Positions 37,075 to 46,593 of a DNA stretch of 64,000 nucleotides are shown in pieces. Every line of letters starts with the position of its first letter. The stretch's first letter is position 1. Position numbers and translations under genes: made by a program. The notes beneath the pieces were generated by a model. That model had not been told where the DNA came from, ran no database searches, and saw only the letters and a program-made list of their open reading frames with translations. This DNA comes from Flavobacterium suncheonense GH29-5 = DSM 17707 (GTDB taxonomy: Bacteria; Bacteroidota; Bacteroidia; Flavobacteriales; Flavobacteriaceae): contig NZ_AUCZ01000011.1 in the NCBI RefSeq assembly GCF_000430025.1, forward strand, positions 1 to 64,000, written 5' to 3'.

Positions 37075-37118
37075 ATGACAAAAATCATATTTTAATATGT
37101 TAAACTGGCGGAATTTTG
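37075..37118 (+). promoter_or_regulatory. Candidate Fnr-like box and promoter of ccoI
   Basis: The palindrome ATGACAAAAATCAT (37075-37088) is centred 36.5 bp from the final G of GAATTTTG (37111-37118), a one-base variant of TAnnTTTG. The spacing equals that at ccoS and hemN and fits a class II activator. Confidence 0.7.
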
Positions 37119-37140
37119 TGTCAGGTAAAATGAGCAAATT

Positions 37141-39513
37141 ATGAACACACAAAATTGTTTCCATTGCGGCAACAATATTGTAAAAGCGGAAGAAATTCAG
37201 TTTGACGAAAAATCGTTCTGTTGTACCGGATGCAAAACGGTGTACGAGATATTCAGTCTGAACGATTTAACCTGCTATTACGATTTTGAAACCGCGCCCG
37301 GAGCCACTCCGCAGGACATTAAAGGGAAATACGACTTCCTGGATAATGCCGACATCGCAGAAAAACTACTCGATTTCAACGAAGAGCATACCCAAATCGC
37401 CACGCTTTATATTCCGCATATTCATTGCAGTTCCTGTATCTGGATTCTGGAAAATCTCAATAAGCTGAATCAGGGTATTGCCGCTTCTCAGGTTAATTTT
37501 CACGAGAAAAAAGTCCGTATTACATTCAATTCTGGCAACGTTTCATTAAAAGAAATTGTTTTGCTTTTGAGTTCCATTGGATACGAACCTTACATAAGTC
37601 TGGAGAATTACGAAAACAAGAAAAAAGAAGTCGACCGCAGTTTATACTATAAAATCGGGGTGGCGTTTTTCAGTTTCGGAAACATCATGCTTTTGTCGTT
37701 TCCGGAATATTTTGAAGTGGGCGAGTTCTGGATTGAACAGTATAAAGGGTTTTTCCGCTGGCTGATTTTCGCGCTGGCTTTGCCGCCGTTTTTCTACTCG
37801 GCTTGGGGCTATTACGTTTCGGCCTGGAAAAGCATCAAATCCAAGATGTTAAATATCGACATTCCGATTGCTTTGGGGATTGTGGTGATGTTTGTCCGAA
37901 GCACCGTTGATATTGCGATGGGCTACGGACAAGGTTTCTTCGACAGCATGTGCGGCCTTATTTTCTTCATGCTTTTAGGAAAGATGTTTCAGCAGAAAAC
38001 CTACAATTTCCTTTCGTTTGAGCGCGATTATAAGTCTTATTTCCCAATTGCCGTTACCAAGATTTTAAGCGATAAATCCGAAGAGGCGATTCAGGTGTAT
38101 GACATTCAGAAAGGTGACCGATTGTTAATCCGCAATCAGGAACTCATTCCGGTTGATGGTATTCTGATATCTGAAAAAACCGCCATCGATTACAGTTTTG
38201 TAACCGGAGAAGCCGTTGCTATTGAAAAAAAATCAGGTGACAAAATCTACGCCGGCGGCAAACAGATTGGAAACGTCATCGAAATGGAAGTGCTGCATTC
38301 GGTTTCCCAAAGTTATTTAACACAATTGTGGAGCAACGACGTTTTCCAGAAACATTTCGACCGAAAATACAAAACCATAACCGATACCATCAGTCGTTAT
38401 TTTACTCCGGCTTTGTTGTTATTGGCCTTTGTTTCCTTCGGATTCTGGATTTTCAGGGATGTAACCACCGCTTTTAATGTTTTTACCGCGATTCTGATTG
38501 TGGCTTGTCCTTGTGCTTTGGCCTTAACAGCGCCTTTTACGTTAGGAAATGTACTCCGACTGATGGGTTACCGAAAAATTTACCTGAAAAACGCCACGGT
38601 TATTGAGCAATTGGCCAAAGTTGACACCGTTGTTTTCGATAAAACCGGAACCATCACTACCAATAAAAAAACATCCATTATTTACGAAGGAACACCTTTA
38701 AACGATTACGAACTAAAACTACTTAAAAATGCGTTACGCGGTTCCAACCATCCGCTAAGCCGAAGATTGTATGATTTCATCCCGAATCAGGAAAAATCAG
38801 AAACGTCTCATTTTGAAGAGATTATTGGGAAAGGCATTTTCGCCACTGCTGACGCGCATACGATAAAGTTGGGTTCGTCCCAATTTTTACAGCACCTGAG
38901 CGAGAACACTCATAAAAAAACCAAAGTTCACGTAGAAATCGACGGCGTTTACAAAGGAAGTTATGTGTTCAACAATCAATATCGGGAAGGGCTGGAGCCA
39001 TTGTTTGACAAGCTTTCAAAAAAATACAATCTGGTTGTTCTATCCGGAGATAATGACGGGGAACGAAAGATTTTAGAAAAAATGCTGCCATCCAAAACCA
39101 CGTTAGTGTTCAATCAGAAACCGGAGCAAAAACTTCAGTTTATCGAAAACCTCCAAAAAGAAGGGCAAAACGTCATGATGGTAGGCGATGGCTTAAACGA
39201 TGCCGGAGCTTTGGCACAAGCCAATGTCGGAATTTCCATCTCCGAAAACGTCAACGTCTTTTCCCCAGCCTGCGACGGGATTCTGGATGCGACACAGTTT
39301 TCCAAAATCGGTTATTTCCTGAAACTCTCCAAAAATGCCATGAAAACGATTTACATGAGTTTCGCCCTGTCACTGCTTTATAATATCGTTGGACTGAGTT
39401 TTGCAGTTAGCGGAAACCTGTCACCGTTGGTAGCGGCCATCATTATGCCGTTAAGCACCGTAACCATTGTGAGTTTCGTAACTATCATGAGTAATTATTT
39501 CGCAAGAAAATAA
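37141..39513 (+). CDS. ccoI: Copper-type P1B-ATPase for cbb3 oxidase assembly
   Basis: The 790-residue protein begins with a CxxC zinc-ribbon-like segment (CFHCGNNI, FCCTGCKTVYEIF) and an HMA-like metal site (HCSSCIWILENL). Eight membrane segments include CPC (C456, C458), and D500 in DKTGTIT is the phosphorylated aspartate. GDGLNDAGAL closes the ATP site. CcoI/FixI delivers copper for the binuclear centre of cytochrome cbb3. It opens the cco cluster. Confidence 0.92.
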   Translation: MNTQNCFHCGNNIVKAEEIQFDEKSFCCTGCKTVYEIFSLNDLTCYYDFETAPGATPQDIKGKYDFLDNADIAEKLLDFNEEHTQIATLYIPHIHCSSCIWILENLNKLNQGIAASQVNFHEKKVRITFNSGNVSLKEIVLLLSSIGYEPYISLENYENKKKEVDRSLYYKIGVAFFSFGNIMLLSFPEYFEVGEFWIEQYKGFFRWLIFALALPPFFYSAWGYYVSAWKSIKSKMLNIDIPIALGIVVMFVRSTVDIAMGYGQGFFDSMCGLIFFMLLGKMFQQKTYNFLSFERDYKSYFPIAVTKILSDKSEEAIQVYDIQKGDRLLIRNQELIPVDGILISEKTAIDYSFVTGEAVAIEKKSGDKIYAGGKQIGNVIEMEVLHSVSQSYLTQLWSNDVFQKHFDRKYKTITDTISRYFTPALLLLAFVSFGFWIFRDVTTAFNVFTAILIVACPCALALTAPFTLGNVLRLMGYRKIYLKNATVIEQLAKVDTVVFDKTGTITTNKKTSIIYEGTPLNDYELKLLKNALRGSNHPLSRRLYDFIPNQEKSETSHFEEIIGKGIFATADAHTIKLGSSQFLQHLSENTHKKTKVHVEIDGVYKGSYVFNNQYREGLEPLFDKLSKKYNLVVLSGDNDGERKILEKMLPSKTTLVFNQKPEQKLQFIENLQKEGQNVMMVGDGLNDAGALAQANVGISISENVNVFSPACDGILDATQFSKIGYFLKLSKNAMKTIYMSFALSLLYNIVGLSFAVSGNLSPLVAAIIMPLSTVTIVSFVTIMSNYFARK

Positions 39514-39523
39514 ATAAGGCGGT

Positions 39524-39567
39524 ATGATAAAAGTCATGTTTTATCCGCAACCGCTAAAGTAATTTTG
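39524..39567 (+). promoter_or_regulatory. Candidate Fnr-like box and promoter of ccoS-ccoNOQP
   Basis: The palindrome ATGATAAAAGTCAT (39524-39537) lies 36.5 bp (centre to last G) upstream of a perfect TAATTTTG (39560-39567). This gives the oxidase genes a promoter separate from ccoI. Confidence 0.75.
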
Positions 39568-39585
39568 AACTATAAATTTTTAGGT

Positions 39586-39777
39586 ATGAGTGTTATTTAT
39601 TTATTAATCTCCATCAGTATCGTTGTGGCGCTGACGTTTTTATACATTTTCATAAAAGCGGTAAAAAGCGGTCAGTTTGACGACGATTACACGCCATCGG
39701 TTCGCATGTTGTTCGAAGATGAGCTGAAAACAAAAAACAGTAAAAAATCCAAAACACAAATAGAAAAACAAAACTAA
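39586..39777 (+). CDS. ccoS: cbb3 oxidase maturation protein CcoS
   Basis: This is a 63-residue protein with one N-terminal membrane helix (SVIYLLISISIVVALTFLYI) and the conserved GQFDDDYTPSVRML tail. CcoS is needed for cofactor insertion into cbb3 oxidase. I use the ATG at 39586; a TTG 21 bp upstream is in frame but overlaps the -7 element. It ends 2 bp before ccoNO. Confidence 0.9.
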   Translation: MSVIYLLISISIVVALTFLYIFIKAVKSGQFDDDYTPSVRMLFEDELKTKNSKKSKTQIEKQN

Positions 39778-39779
39778 TT

Positions 39780-41963
39780 ATGGAAGTGCAACAATTTTAT
39801 TATGACAACAAAATTGTAAAGAAGTTCCTGTATGCTTCAATTGTTTTTGGAGTAGTAGGGATGCTTGTGGGACTTTTAATTGCCACGATGTATCTGTTCC
39901 CGAACATGACCGACGGAATTTCATGGCTAAGTTATGGTCGTTTACGTCCTTTACATACCAATGCGGTAATTTTTGCTTTCGTCGGGAACGCCATTTTTGC
40001 CGGAATTTATTATTCTTTACAGCGCTTATTAAAAACCCGTATGTGGAGTGATGTGCTCAGTAACATCAATTTCTGGGGCTGGCAGCTCATCATCGTAGCG
40101 GCGGCCATTTCGTTACCGTTAGGTTACACCACTTCAAAAGAATATGCCGAGCTGGAATGGCCAATCGATATTGCCATCGCCATCATTTGGGTAACTTTCG
40201 GTATCAACATGATTATGACGATTTTAAACCGAAGAGAGCGCCATTTGTACGTAGCGATTTGGTTTTACATCGCCACTTTCGTTACCGTAGCCGTGCTTCA
40301 CATTTTCAACAGTTTGGCTTTGCCGGTGGACGGTTTGAAAAGTTACTCCGTTTACGCCGGGGTTCAGGATGCTTTGGTGCAATGGTGGTACGGTCACAAT
40401 GCCGTAGCGTTCTTCCTGACGACACCATTCTTAGGATTGATGTACTACTTCATTCCGAAAGCGGCAAATCGCCCGGTTTATTCGTATAGATTATCCATCA
40501 TTCACTTCTGGTCGTTGATTTTCCTATATATTTGGGCAGGTCCGCACCACTTATTGTACACTGCTTTACCGGATTGGGCACAAAACTTAGGAGTTGTTTT
40601 CTCCGTAATGCTGATTGCACCGTCTTGGGGTGGTATGATTAACGGATTATTGACTTTAAGAGGTGTTTGGGACAAAGTAAGAACCGAACCGATTTTGAAA
40701 TTCTTCGTTGTTGCTATTACCGGTTATGGTATGGCCACTTTTGAAGGCCCGATGCTTTCGCTGAAAAACGTGAACGCCATTGCACACTTTACCGATTGGA
40801 TCGTAGCACACGTACACGTAGGTGCCTTAGCTTGGAACGGATTCCTTACTTTCGGTATGATTTACTGGTTAATTCCAAGAATGACCAAAACCGAATTGTA
40901 CTCTAAAAAATTAGCCAACTTCCATTTCTGGATTGGAACTTTGGGAATCATTTTATATGCCTTACCTATGTATGTGGCCGGATTCGTTCAGGCGCAGATG
41001 TGGAAACAGTTCAATCCTGACGGTTCTTTAGTTTACGGAAACTTCCTTGAAACCGTAAAAGAAATCATGCCGATGTATGCGATGCGTGCAGCAGGAGGAA
41101 CCATGTTCATTATCGGGATGTTGGTATTGGTGTATAACATCATCATGACGGTTAAAAAAGGTAAACCGGTAGAAGATGAATTAGCCGAAGCACCAGCCTT
41201 AGCCAAAATTTCTCCAAACCGATTAAAAGGCGAGAGATTCCACGGCTGGTTAGAAAGAAAACCAATTCAGTTGACTGTTTTGGCAACCATAGCGATTTTA
41301 ATCGGAGGAATTATCCAGATTGTACCGACTTTGGTCGTAAAATCCAATATTCCGACCATTACCAGTGTAAAACCATATACACCACTGGAATTGGAAGGCC
41401 GTGACTTGTACATTCGTGAAGGTTGTGTGGGCTGTCACTCGCAAATGGTGCGTCCGTTCCGTTCTGAAGTGTCCCGTTACGGAGAATATTCAAAATCAGG
41501 TGAATATGTGTACGATCACCCGTTCTTATGGGGTTCTAAACGTACCGGTCCGGATTTGATGCGCGTGGGTGGAAAATACAACGACAACTGGCATTTCAAC
41601 CACATGTGGGATCCGCAAAGTACATCAGCCGGTTCCATCATGCCGGGCTACAAATGGCTGTTCGACAACAAACCGATGGATTATTCCAAAACCGAAGCCA
41701 AAATGCGGGTTATGGTAAAACTGGGCGTGCCTTATACCGATGAAGATATTGCCAACGCACAGAAAAGCATTGCCACACAATCTGCCAAAATTGAGGAAAA
41801 CCTTAAAAACGATCCGGATTTCGTGAAAAGTTATGAGGAAAGCATGAAAAACGCCAAAGTAAGAGGCGAAAACTTCGTACCGATGAAAGATCGTGAAATC
41901 ACAGCCTTAATCGCTTATTTACAGCGCTTAGGAACCGATATTAAAGTAAAACAAGCGGAATAA
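39780..41963 (+). CDS. ccoNO: Fused cytochrome cbb3 oxidase subunits I and II (CcoN-CcoO)
   Basis: The first ~480 residues are CcoN: twelve or more membrane helices with heme/copper histidines in RPLHTNAVIF, WWYGHNAVAFFL, GPHHLLYTALP and HVHVGALAWNG. The last ~200 residues are CcoO with a membrane anchor and heme-c site CVGCH (549-553), including the SQMVRPF signature. It is the catalytic core of a high-affinity terminal oxidase. The fusion of N and O in one chain is characteristic of Bacteroidota. Confidence 0.96.
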   Translation: MEVQQFYYDNKIVKKFLYASIVFGVVGMLVGLLIATMYLFPNMTDGISWLSYGRLRPLHTNAVIFAFVGNAIFAGIYYSLQRLLKTRMWSDVLSNINFWGWQLIIVAAAISLPLGYTTSKEYAELEWPIDIAIAIIWVTFGINMIMTILNRRERHLYVAIWFYIATFVTVAVLHIFNSLALPVDGLKSYSVYAGVQDALVQWWYGHNAVAFFLTTPFLGLMYYFIPKAANRPVYSYRLSIIHFWSLIFLYIWAGPHHLLYTALPDWAQNLGVVFSVMLIAPSWGGMINGLLTLRGVWDKVRTEPILKFFVVAITGYGMATFEGPMLSLKNVNAIAHFTDWIVAHVHVGALAWNGFLTFGMIYWLIPRMTKTELYSKKLANFHFWIGTLGIILYALPMYVAGFVQAQMWKQFNPDGSLVYGNFLETVKEIMPMYAMRAAGGTMFIIGMLVLVYNIIMTVKKGKPVEDELAEAPALAKISPNRLKGERFHGWLERKPIQLTVLATIAILIGGIIQIVPTLVVKSNIPTITSVKPYTPLELEGRDLYIREGCVGCHSQMVRPFRSEVSRYGEYSKSGEYVYDHPFLWGSKRTGPDLMRVGGKYNDNWHFNHMWDPQSTSAGSIMPGYKWLFDNKPMDYSKTEAKMRVMVKLGVPYTDEDIANAQKSIATQSAKIEENLKNDPDFVKSYEESMKNAKVRGENFVPMKDREITALIAYLQRLGTDIKVKQAE

Positions 41964-41978
41964 TAAAACTAAGAAGTC

Positions 41979-42164
41979 ATGTTAAAATTCATCAAACACA
42001 ATATGGAAACCATCTCAGGGATTGAGATTTATCCGATCATATCGTTACTTATTTTCTTCTTGTTCTTTGTAGGGTTGTACGCCTGGGTGTTTACCTATAA
42101 GAAAGAGAAAATTACCGAAATGAGTAATATTCCGTTTCAAAATGATAATTCAGTAGAGCTTTAA
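41979..42164 (+). CDS. ccoQ: CcoQ-like small membrane subunit
   Basis: This 61-residue protein has one membrane helix (IYPIISLLIFFLFFVGLYAW) followed by a short charged cytoplasmic tail, and lies between ccoNO and ccoP. CcoQ stabilises the cbb3 complex. Position and topology support the call more than sequence. Confidence 0.82.
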   Translation: MLKFIKHNMETISGIEIYPIISLLIFFLFFVGLYAWVFTYKKEKITEMSNIPFQNDNSVEL

Positions 42165-42175
42165 ATCAGACAGTT

Positions 42176-43060
42176 ATGAAAAAGTATTTTCCAGTATATG
42201 TCCGAGTTCCGTTGTTGTTTTCGATTTTCTTTTTCGCAATGGAATTCTTTATCGATTCAGGCGACAAACCGGCCTTTGTTAAGTACCCGATTGTTATTCT
42301 GATTCTGTTCTTATTCCTTTTTGTACTGATTGCCATGGAAATCGTATTGAAAGCAACTAATAACATCCTAAACAGTTTGCTAACGGAAGAACAGCGCAAG
42401 CAGAAGGAGATCGAAGACAATCTGCCGTTTACCCAAACGCCGTTTTATCAGAATCTGATGCAGAAATTAGTGCGTTCCCGTAAAATTGAGGAAGAAGACG
42501 AATTAATCATGGATCACGATTACGACGGTATTAAAGAGTTAGACAATGTATTGCCGCCGTGGTGGGTGTATTTATTCTATGGATGTATTGCGTTCGCTTT
42601 CATCTACTTAGTGCGTTTCCATATTCTGGGCCATGATGACCAAACCACAGAATTCGAAAAAGAAATGGCTGAAGCCAAAATCGCGGTGGAAGAATACAAG
42701 AAAACCGCTCCCGATGTAATGGACAAAGAAAAAGTAACGCTGTTAACCGATGCTGCAGACTTAGCTGCCGGTAAAGCGATTTTTGAAACCAATTGTGTCG
42801 CTTGTCACCGTGCCGATGCTGGTGGTGCCATCGGACCCAACCTAACCGATAACCAGTGGATTTTAGGAGGAGGCGTTAAAAATGTTTTCAATACCATCAT
42901 GGAAGGTGGTCGTGCCGGAAAAGGAATGGTGTCTTGGAAAGAAATCATTAAACCGTCTGATATTCAGAAAGTGGCCAGCTATGTGTTAAGTCTTCAGGGA
43001 ACCAATCCGGCAGATGCCAAAGCGCCGGAAGGTGAAGTATGGGAAGAACCGGCAAATTAA
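42176..43060 (+). CDS. ccoP: Cytochrome cbb3 oxidase subunit III (CcoP)
   Basis: The 294-residue protein has two N-terminal membrane helices (about 10-60), a further helix near WVYLFYGCIAFAFIYLVRF, the CcoP hallmark YDGIKELDNVLPPWW, and one heme-c site CVACH (207-211). Classical CcoP has two hemes; a single-heme C-terminal domain is common in Bacteroidota. It passes electrons to CcoO/CcoN. Confidence 0.93.
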   Translation: MKKYFPVYVRVPLLFSIFFFAMEFFIDSGDKPAFVKYPIVILILFLFLFVLIAMEIVLKATNNILNSLLTEEQRKQKEIEDNLPFTQTPFYQNLMQKLVRSRKIEEEDELIMDHDYDGIKELDNVLPPWWVYLFYGCIAFAFIYLVRFHILGHDDQTTEFEKEMAEAKIAVEEYKKTAPDVMDKEKVTLLTDAADLAAGKAIFETNCVACHRADAGGAIGPNLTDNQWILGGGVKNVFNTIMEGGRAGKGMVSWKEIIKPSDIQKVASYVLSLQGTNPADAKAPEGEVWEEPAN

Positions 43061-43107
43061 ATCAGATTACAAACTGTGCCTGTTAAAGGGTATAAAAACA
43101 AAAAAAC

Positions 43108-44526
43108 ATGTCTAATTTACCAGACGAAAGTTTTAGAGATACCATCGCCACCATCGACAAAGAAGGAAAACGCGCTTGGATATTTCCTAAAATTCCCAAA
43201 GGAAGGTTTTATGATAAAAGAAAATGGGTCAGTTATTTTTTGTTGATCTTTCTGTTTGCGGCACCTTTCATAAAAATCAACGGGAATCAGTTCTTGCTGT
43301 TTAACATTATGGAGCGGAAGTTCTCTATTTTCGGGTTTCCGTTCTGGCCGCAGGATTTTCATCTGGTGGTTATTTCGATGATTATCGGCGTAGTGGGGCT
43401 GGCCTTGTTTACGGTAGCTTTCGGACGCATTTTCTGCGGATGGTTTTGCCCGCAAACGATTTTCATGGAAATGGTCTTCCGAAGAATCGAATTCTGGATT
43501 GAAGGCGACCGCGGCTCACAGATAAAACTGAACAAACAGGAATGGAATGCCGAGAAAATCAGAAAGAAAGCGACCAAATGGTTTTTGTTCTTTGTGGTGT
43601 CCTTTATGATAGCCAATGTGTTTTTAGCCTATTTGGTAGGCAGCGACCAGGTACTGGATATGGTACGACAAGGGCCGTTACACAATGTAACCACGTTCAT
43701 TGCCTTATTGATTTTTACTGCGGTTTTCTATTTCATTTTTGCCTGGTTCCGCGAGCAGGTGTGTATCATCGCCTGTCCGTACGGAAGAATGCAGGGTGTT
43801 TTGCTCGACAATAAAACCATCAATGTGGCGTATGACCATGTTCGTGGTGAGGGTACAACCGGAAGAGCAAAATTCAAGAAAAACGAAGACCGTAAATTAT
43901 TAGGAAAAGGCGATTGTATCGATTGCCGCCAGTGTGTAAACGTTTGTCCGACAGGAATTGATATCCGCAACGGGGTGCAGCTCGAATGTATCAACTGTAC
44001 GGCCTGTATCGACGAATGCGACCACATCATGGAAAGTATAAACCTTCCGAAAGGGTTGATTCGCTATGCTTCCGAAGATGAAATCGTGAAAAAAGAAAAA
44101 TTCGTTTTCACTACCCGAATGAAAGGCTATGCAGCGGTTTTAACCATTTTGGTCGGTATTTTAATCGGGATGCTGTTCTTGAGAAACGATGTGGAAGCTA
44201 CGGTTTTACGACTTCCAGGACAGTTGTTCCAGCACAAAGGTGAGAACATCAGCAACGTGTTTACCTACAAAGTGGTCAATAAAACGGTGCGCGATTTTGA
44301 CGATATCCATTTCAAATTGGTCAATCCGAAAGGAACCATCAAAATGGTCGGAAAAGAAAGTTTTAAAGTGGATAAAGAAGGCATGGCACAAGGAACGCTT
44401 TTTGTGGAAATCCATCCGGCCTTCTTAAAAGGCGATAAAACAAAAATTACGATTGAAGTATATAATGATCAGGAACTTCTGGAGACTACGACGACGAATT
44501 TTTTAGGACCGAGAAGTTTTAATTAG
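43108..44526 (+). CDS. ccoG: cbb3 oxidase accessory protein CcoG
   Basis: The 472-residue membrane protein has an NapH-like core with FGRIFCGWFCPQTIFMEMVF, two ferredoxin clusters (CIDCRQCVNVCP and CINCTACIDECD), and a C-terminal Ig-like periplasmic domain. CcoG/FixG takes part in copper handling for cbb3 assembly. It follows ccoP by 47 bp. Confidence 0.93.
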   Translation: MSNLPDESFRDTIATIDKEGKRAWIFPKIPKGRFYDKRKWVSYFLLIFLFAAPFIKINGNQFLLFNIMERKFSIFGFPFWPQDFHLVVISMIIGVVGLALFTVAFGRIFCGWFCPQTIFMEMVFRRIEFWIEGDRGSQIKLNKQEWNAEKIRKKATKWFLFFVVSFMIANVFLAYLVGSDQVLDMVRQGPLHNVTTFIALLIFTAVFYFIFAWFREQVCIIACPYGRMQGVLLDNKTINVAYDHVRGEGTTGRAKFKKNEDRKLLGKGDCIDCRQCVNVCPTGIDIRNGVQLECINCTACIDECDHIMESINLPKGLIRYASEDEIVKKEKFVFTTRMKGYAAVLTILVGILIGMLFLRNDVEATVLRLPGQLFQHKGENISNVFTYKVVNKTVRDFDDIHFKLVNPKGTIKMVGKESFKVDKEGMAQGTLFVEIHPAFLKGDKTKITIEVYNDQELLETTTTNFLGPRSFN

Positions 44527-44631
44527 TGGGAAGTGAGAAGGGAAAAGGGAAAAGGGAAAAGGGAAAAGGGAAAAGGTTTTTGTTACTGTTCTTATCCCTT
44601 GTCACTTCTCCCTTATCCCTCAAAAAAATAA
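44527..44631. repeat. Fold-back repeat with five GGGAAAA units, copy A
   Basis: Five exact 7-bp GGGAAAA units (44540-44574) lead into TTGTTACTGTTCTTATCCCTT and a CCCTTATCCCT arm that can fold back onto the purine run. A diverged copy with the same order of blocks lies at 45084-45170, after fixH. Confidence 0.75.
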
Positions 44632-44636
44632 AAACT

Positions 44637-45083
44637 ATGAGAGTAAATTGGGGAACAGGAATAGTCATAGCTTTTGCATTGTTTATGACGTTTATTTTGT
44701 ACTTCGTGTTTAAAGTACAATCCGATTCGCAGTACGACCACGAAATGGTTACTGAGGAATATTACAAGAAAGAATTAGGATTTCAGCAGCAATTGGATAA
44801 ATCGCAACACGCTACCGATTTAAAGGAAAAATTGATTGTTACTCCTCAAGACGGAGGTGTGTTAATCAGTTTTCCGAAATCGTTCGATCCTACTAAAATT
44901 AAAGGTAAAGTGTCCTTTTACAGACCGTCTAACCAAAAGTTGGATTTTGAGAAAACACTCTCATTATCCGATTCAAATTTGCTCATACCTAAAACAGATT
45001 TGGTGGACGGTCTTTGGGACATTACTGTAGATTGGGAATACGAAGGCGTAGGATATCTGAATAAAGAGAGTGTAAATTTGTAG
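44637..45083 (+). CDS. fixH: FixH-family protein
   Basis: The 149-residue protein starting at 44637 (MRVNWGTGIVIAFALFM) has one N-terminal membrane helix and a periplasmic beta domain with YYKKELGFQQQLDKSQ, the FixH/CcoH pattern. It assists cbb3 maturation. A longer frame reaching back to 44526 would translate the GGGAAAA repeat and is unlikely. The gene lies between two copies of a fold-back repeat. Confidence 0.87.
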   Translation: MRVNWGTGIVIAFALFMTFILYFVFKVQSDSQYDHEMVTEEYYKKELGFQQQLDKSQHATDLKEKLIVTPQDGGVLISFPKSFDPTKIKGKVSFYRPSNQKLDFEKTLSLSDSNLLIPKTDLVDGLWDITVDWEYEGVGYLNKESVNL

Positions 45084-45172
45084 AAATAAGGGAAAAGGGA
45101 AAAGGAAAAAGGGAAAGCTTCTTGTTACGGTTCTTATCCCTTATTACTCTTCCCTTATCTTTCAAAAATAAA
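45084..45172. repeat. Fold-back repeat, copy B
   Basis: It begins with degenerate GGGAAAA units, then TTGTTACGGTTCTTATCCCTT and CTTCCCTTATC, aligning block for block with copy A. It ends directly at the next start codon. Confidence 0.7.
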
Positions 45173-45173
45173 A

Positions 45174-45875
45174 ATGGTATACTCAGGATTCATATTAGGC
45201 TTAATCAGTAGTTTGCATTGCATTGGGATGTGTGGGCCCATTGCGATGATGCTGCCGCTTGACCATAAGAATCCGGCTAAAAAAACAGTACAGCTTTTAA
45301 CGTATCACTCCGGGAGAATCGTAGCCTATATGACTTTCGGGTTGGTTTTTGGTTTGTTGGGCAAAGGGCTTTTTCTGGCGGGAATGCAGCAACAATTGTC
45401 TGTTGTCATTGGCGTTTTGATGATTGCGTTCGTATTGGTTCCGGAGAAAGTCCTCGCCCAAAATAATTTCTCCAAACCGGTTTACCGTTTGATTTCAAAA
45501 GTAAAAACGGCTTTAGGAAGTCAGTTCAAAAAGCGTAGCTACAAAGCCTTGTTTACCATTGGTCTGTTAAACGGATTTTTACCTTGCGGATTGGTGTATG
45601 TCGCTTTATTCGGGGCAATTGCCATGCAGAATGAACTACTTGGTGTAAGTTACATGTTCCTTTACGGATTGGGAACGATTCCGATGATGAGTGCGGTGGT
45701 TTATGCATCCACCCTGATTACCGTTCCGATGCGCAACAGGATTCAGAAAGTCATTCCTATAGTGACGGTTTTTATTGGAATGCTGTTCATCATGCGCGGG
45801 TTAGGATTGGGCATTCCGTATGTGTCTCCAAGTGATATGAGCCTGTTTGTGCAAAACAATCCGGTTTGCCGCTAA
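45174..45875 (+). CDS. TauE/SafE-family membrane protein of the cco cluster
   Basis: The 233-residue protein has six or so membrane helices and the motif LHCIGMCGPIAMMLPL near the start, with a second block NGFLPCGLVYVALFGA. Proteins of this kind near cbb3 genes are thought to help copper or heme-c handling; family naming as sulfite exporter is generic. It closes the cco cluster and converges on the uracil-DNA glycosylase gene with no gap. Confidence 0.8.
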   Translation: MVYSGFILGLISSLHCIGMCGPIAMMLPLDHKNPAKKTVQLLTYHSGRIVAYMTFGLVFGLLGKGLFLAGMQQQLSVVIGVLMIAFVLVPEKVLAQNNFSKPVYRLISKVKTALGSQFKKRSYKALFTIGLLNGFLPCGLVYVALFGAIAMQNELLGVSYMFLYGLGTIPMMSAVVYASTLITVPMRNRIQKVIPIVTVFIGMLFIMRGLGLGIPYVSPSDMSLFVQNNPVCR

Positions 45876-46454
45876 TTATTTTCTAAGCGCTTCCCGAACA
45901 ATTCTTCTGAGTTCCGGAACCACTTCCTCTTCAAACCAAGGATTTTTCTTCTGCCATATTTTATTTCTCGGCGAAGGATGCACCAACGGCAAAAACTTCA
46001 TCGGCAGAAATTCCTGATAATGCAGTACGTTTTCCGTTAAAGTAGGATAGGCTTTGTCTTTCAGATAGTATTTGTGCGCATAATTTCCGATGAGCAGAAT
46101 GAGTTTTACCTCGTCTACCTGTTCCAAAAGAAGCTGATGCCATAGCGGCGCACATTCCGGTCTTGGCGGCAAATCCCCCGATTTTCCTTTTCCCGGATAG
46201 CAGAATCCCATCGGCATAATCCCAAAAATTGAAGTATCGTAAAACTGATTTCGGTCTACATTCAGCCAACGTCGCAGTTCTTCGCCACTGGCATCGTTCC
46301 ACGGAATACCACTTTCATGTACTTTTCTTCCGGGAGCCTGACCGATAATAATGATTTTCGATTCTCTGCTCATTGACAAAATTGGTTTCGGCTCATTGGG
46401 CAGAAATTCCTGGCAGACGGTACATAGCGCTATTTTGCGAAGTAATGCTTCCAT
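45876..46454 (-). CDS. Uracil-DNA glycosylase family protein
   Basis: This 192-residue protein has IIIGQAPGRKVHESGIPWND (uracil-pocket motif) and the C-terminal LPLVHPSPRNKIW (motif with the catalytic-region His). CTVCQEFLPNEPKPIL may bind metal, but the four-cysteine cluster of UDG families 4 and 5 is not obvious. It probably removes uracil from DNA. Confidence 0.8.
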   Translation of the reverse strand: MEALLRKIALCTVCQEFLPNEPKPILSMSRESKIIIIGQAPGRKVHESGIPWNDASGEELRRWLNVDRNQFYDTSIFGIMPMGFCYPGKGKSGDLPPRPECAPLWHQLLLEQVDEVKLILLIGNYAHKYYLKDKAYPTLTENVLHYQEFLPMKFLPLVHPSPRNKIWQKKNPWFEEEVVPELRRIVREALRK

Positions 46455-46509
46455 GATTTAAAAAATAAGGTTTCTTAAATTTAAGCAAATACTTAACAAT
46501 ATAAAATAA

Positions 46510-46548
46510 CGAATGCACGAATTATTGTCTAAGCTATTCGTGCATTCG
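46510..46548. repeat. Inverted repeat between hemN and the UDG gene
   Basis: Thirteen-bp perfect arms CGAATGCACGAAT / ATTCGTGCATTCG (46510-46522 with 46536-46548). It may end hemN transcription, though no clear T-run follows on the minus strand. Confidence 0.5.
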
Positions 46549-46593
46549 AAGAAAAAGATGATAAATATATAAACGAGTCTGCTTTACATGTGT

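Noticed and set aside
37042..37164. Longer N-terminus for the Crp/Fnr regulator
   Set aside because: It would cover its own -7 element and the ccoI promoter and overlap ccoI; the family begins near MSKCEQC.
39780..41963. CcoN-CcoO fusion as a novel gene fusion
   Set aside because: This fusion is already well known as the usual form in Bacteroidota.
44526..44636. Longer N-terminus for FixH through the GGGAAAA repeat
   Set aside because: It would encode a Lys/Gly repeat and requires a GTG overlapping the ccoG stop; the conserved start is MRVNWGTG at 44637.
44540..45172. Tandem units that could suggest a CRISPR-like array
   Set aside because: Units are 7 bp, contiguous and without spacers; no array with regular spacers is visible anywhere in the window.
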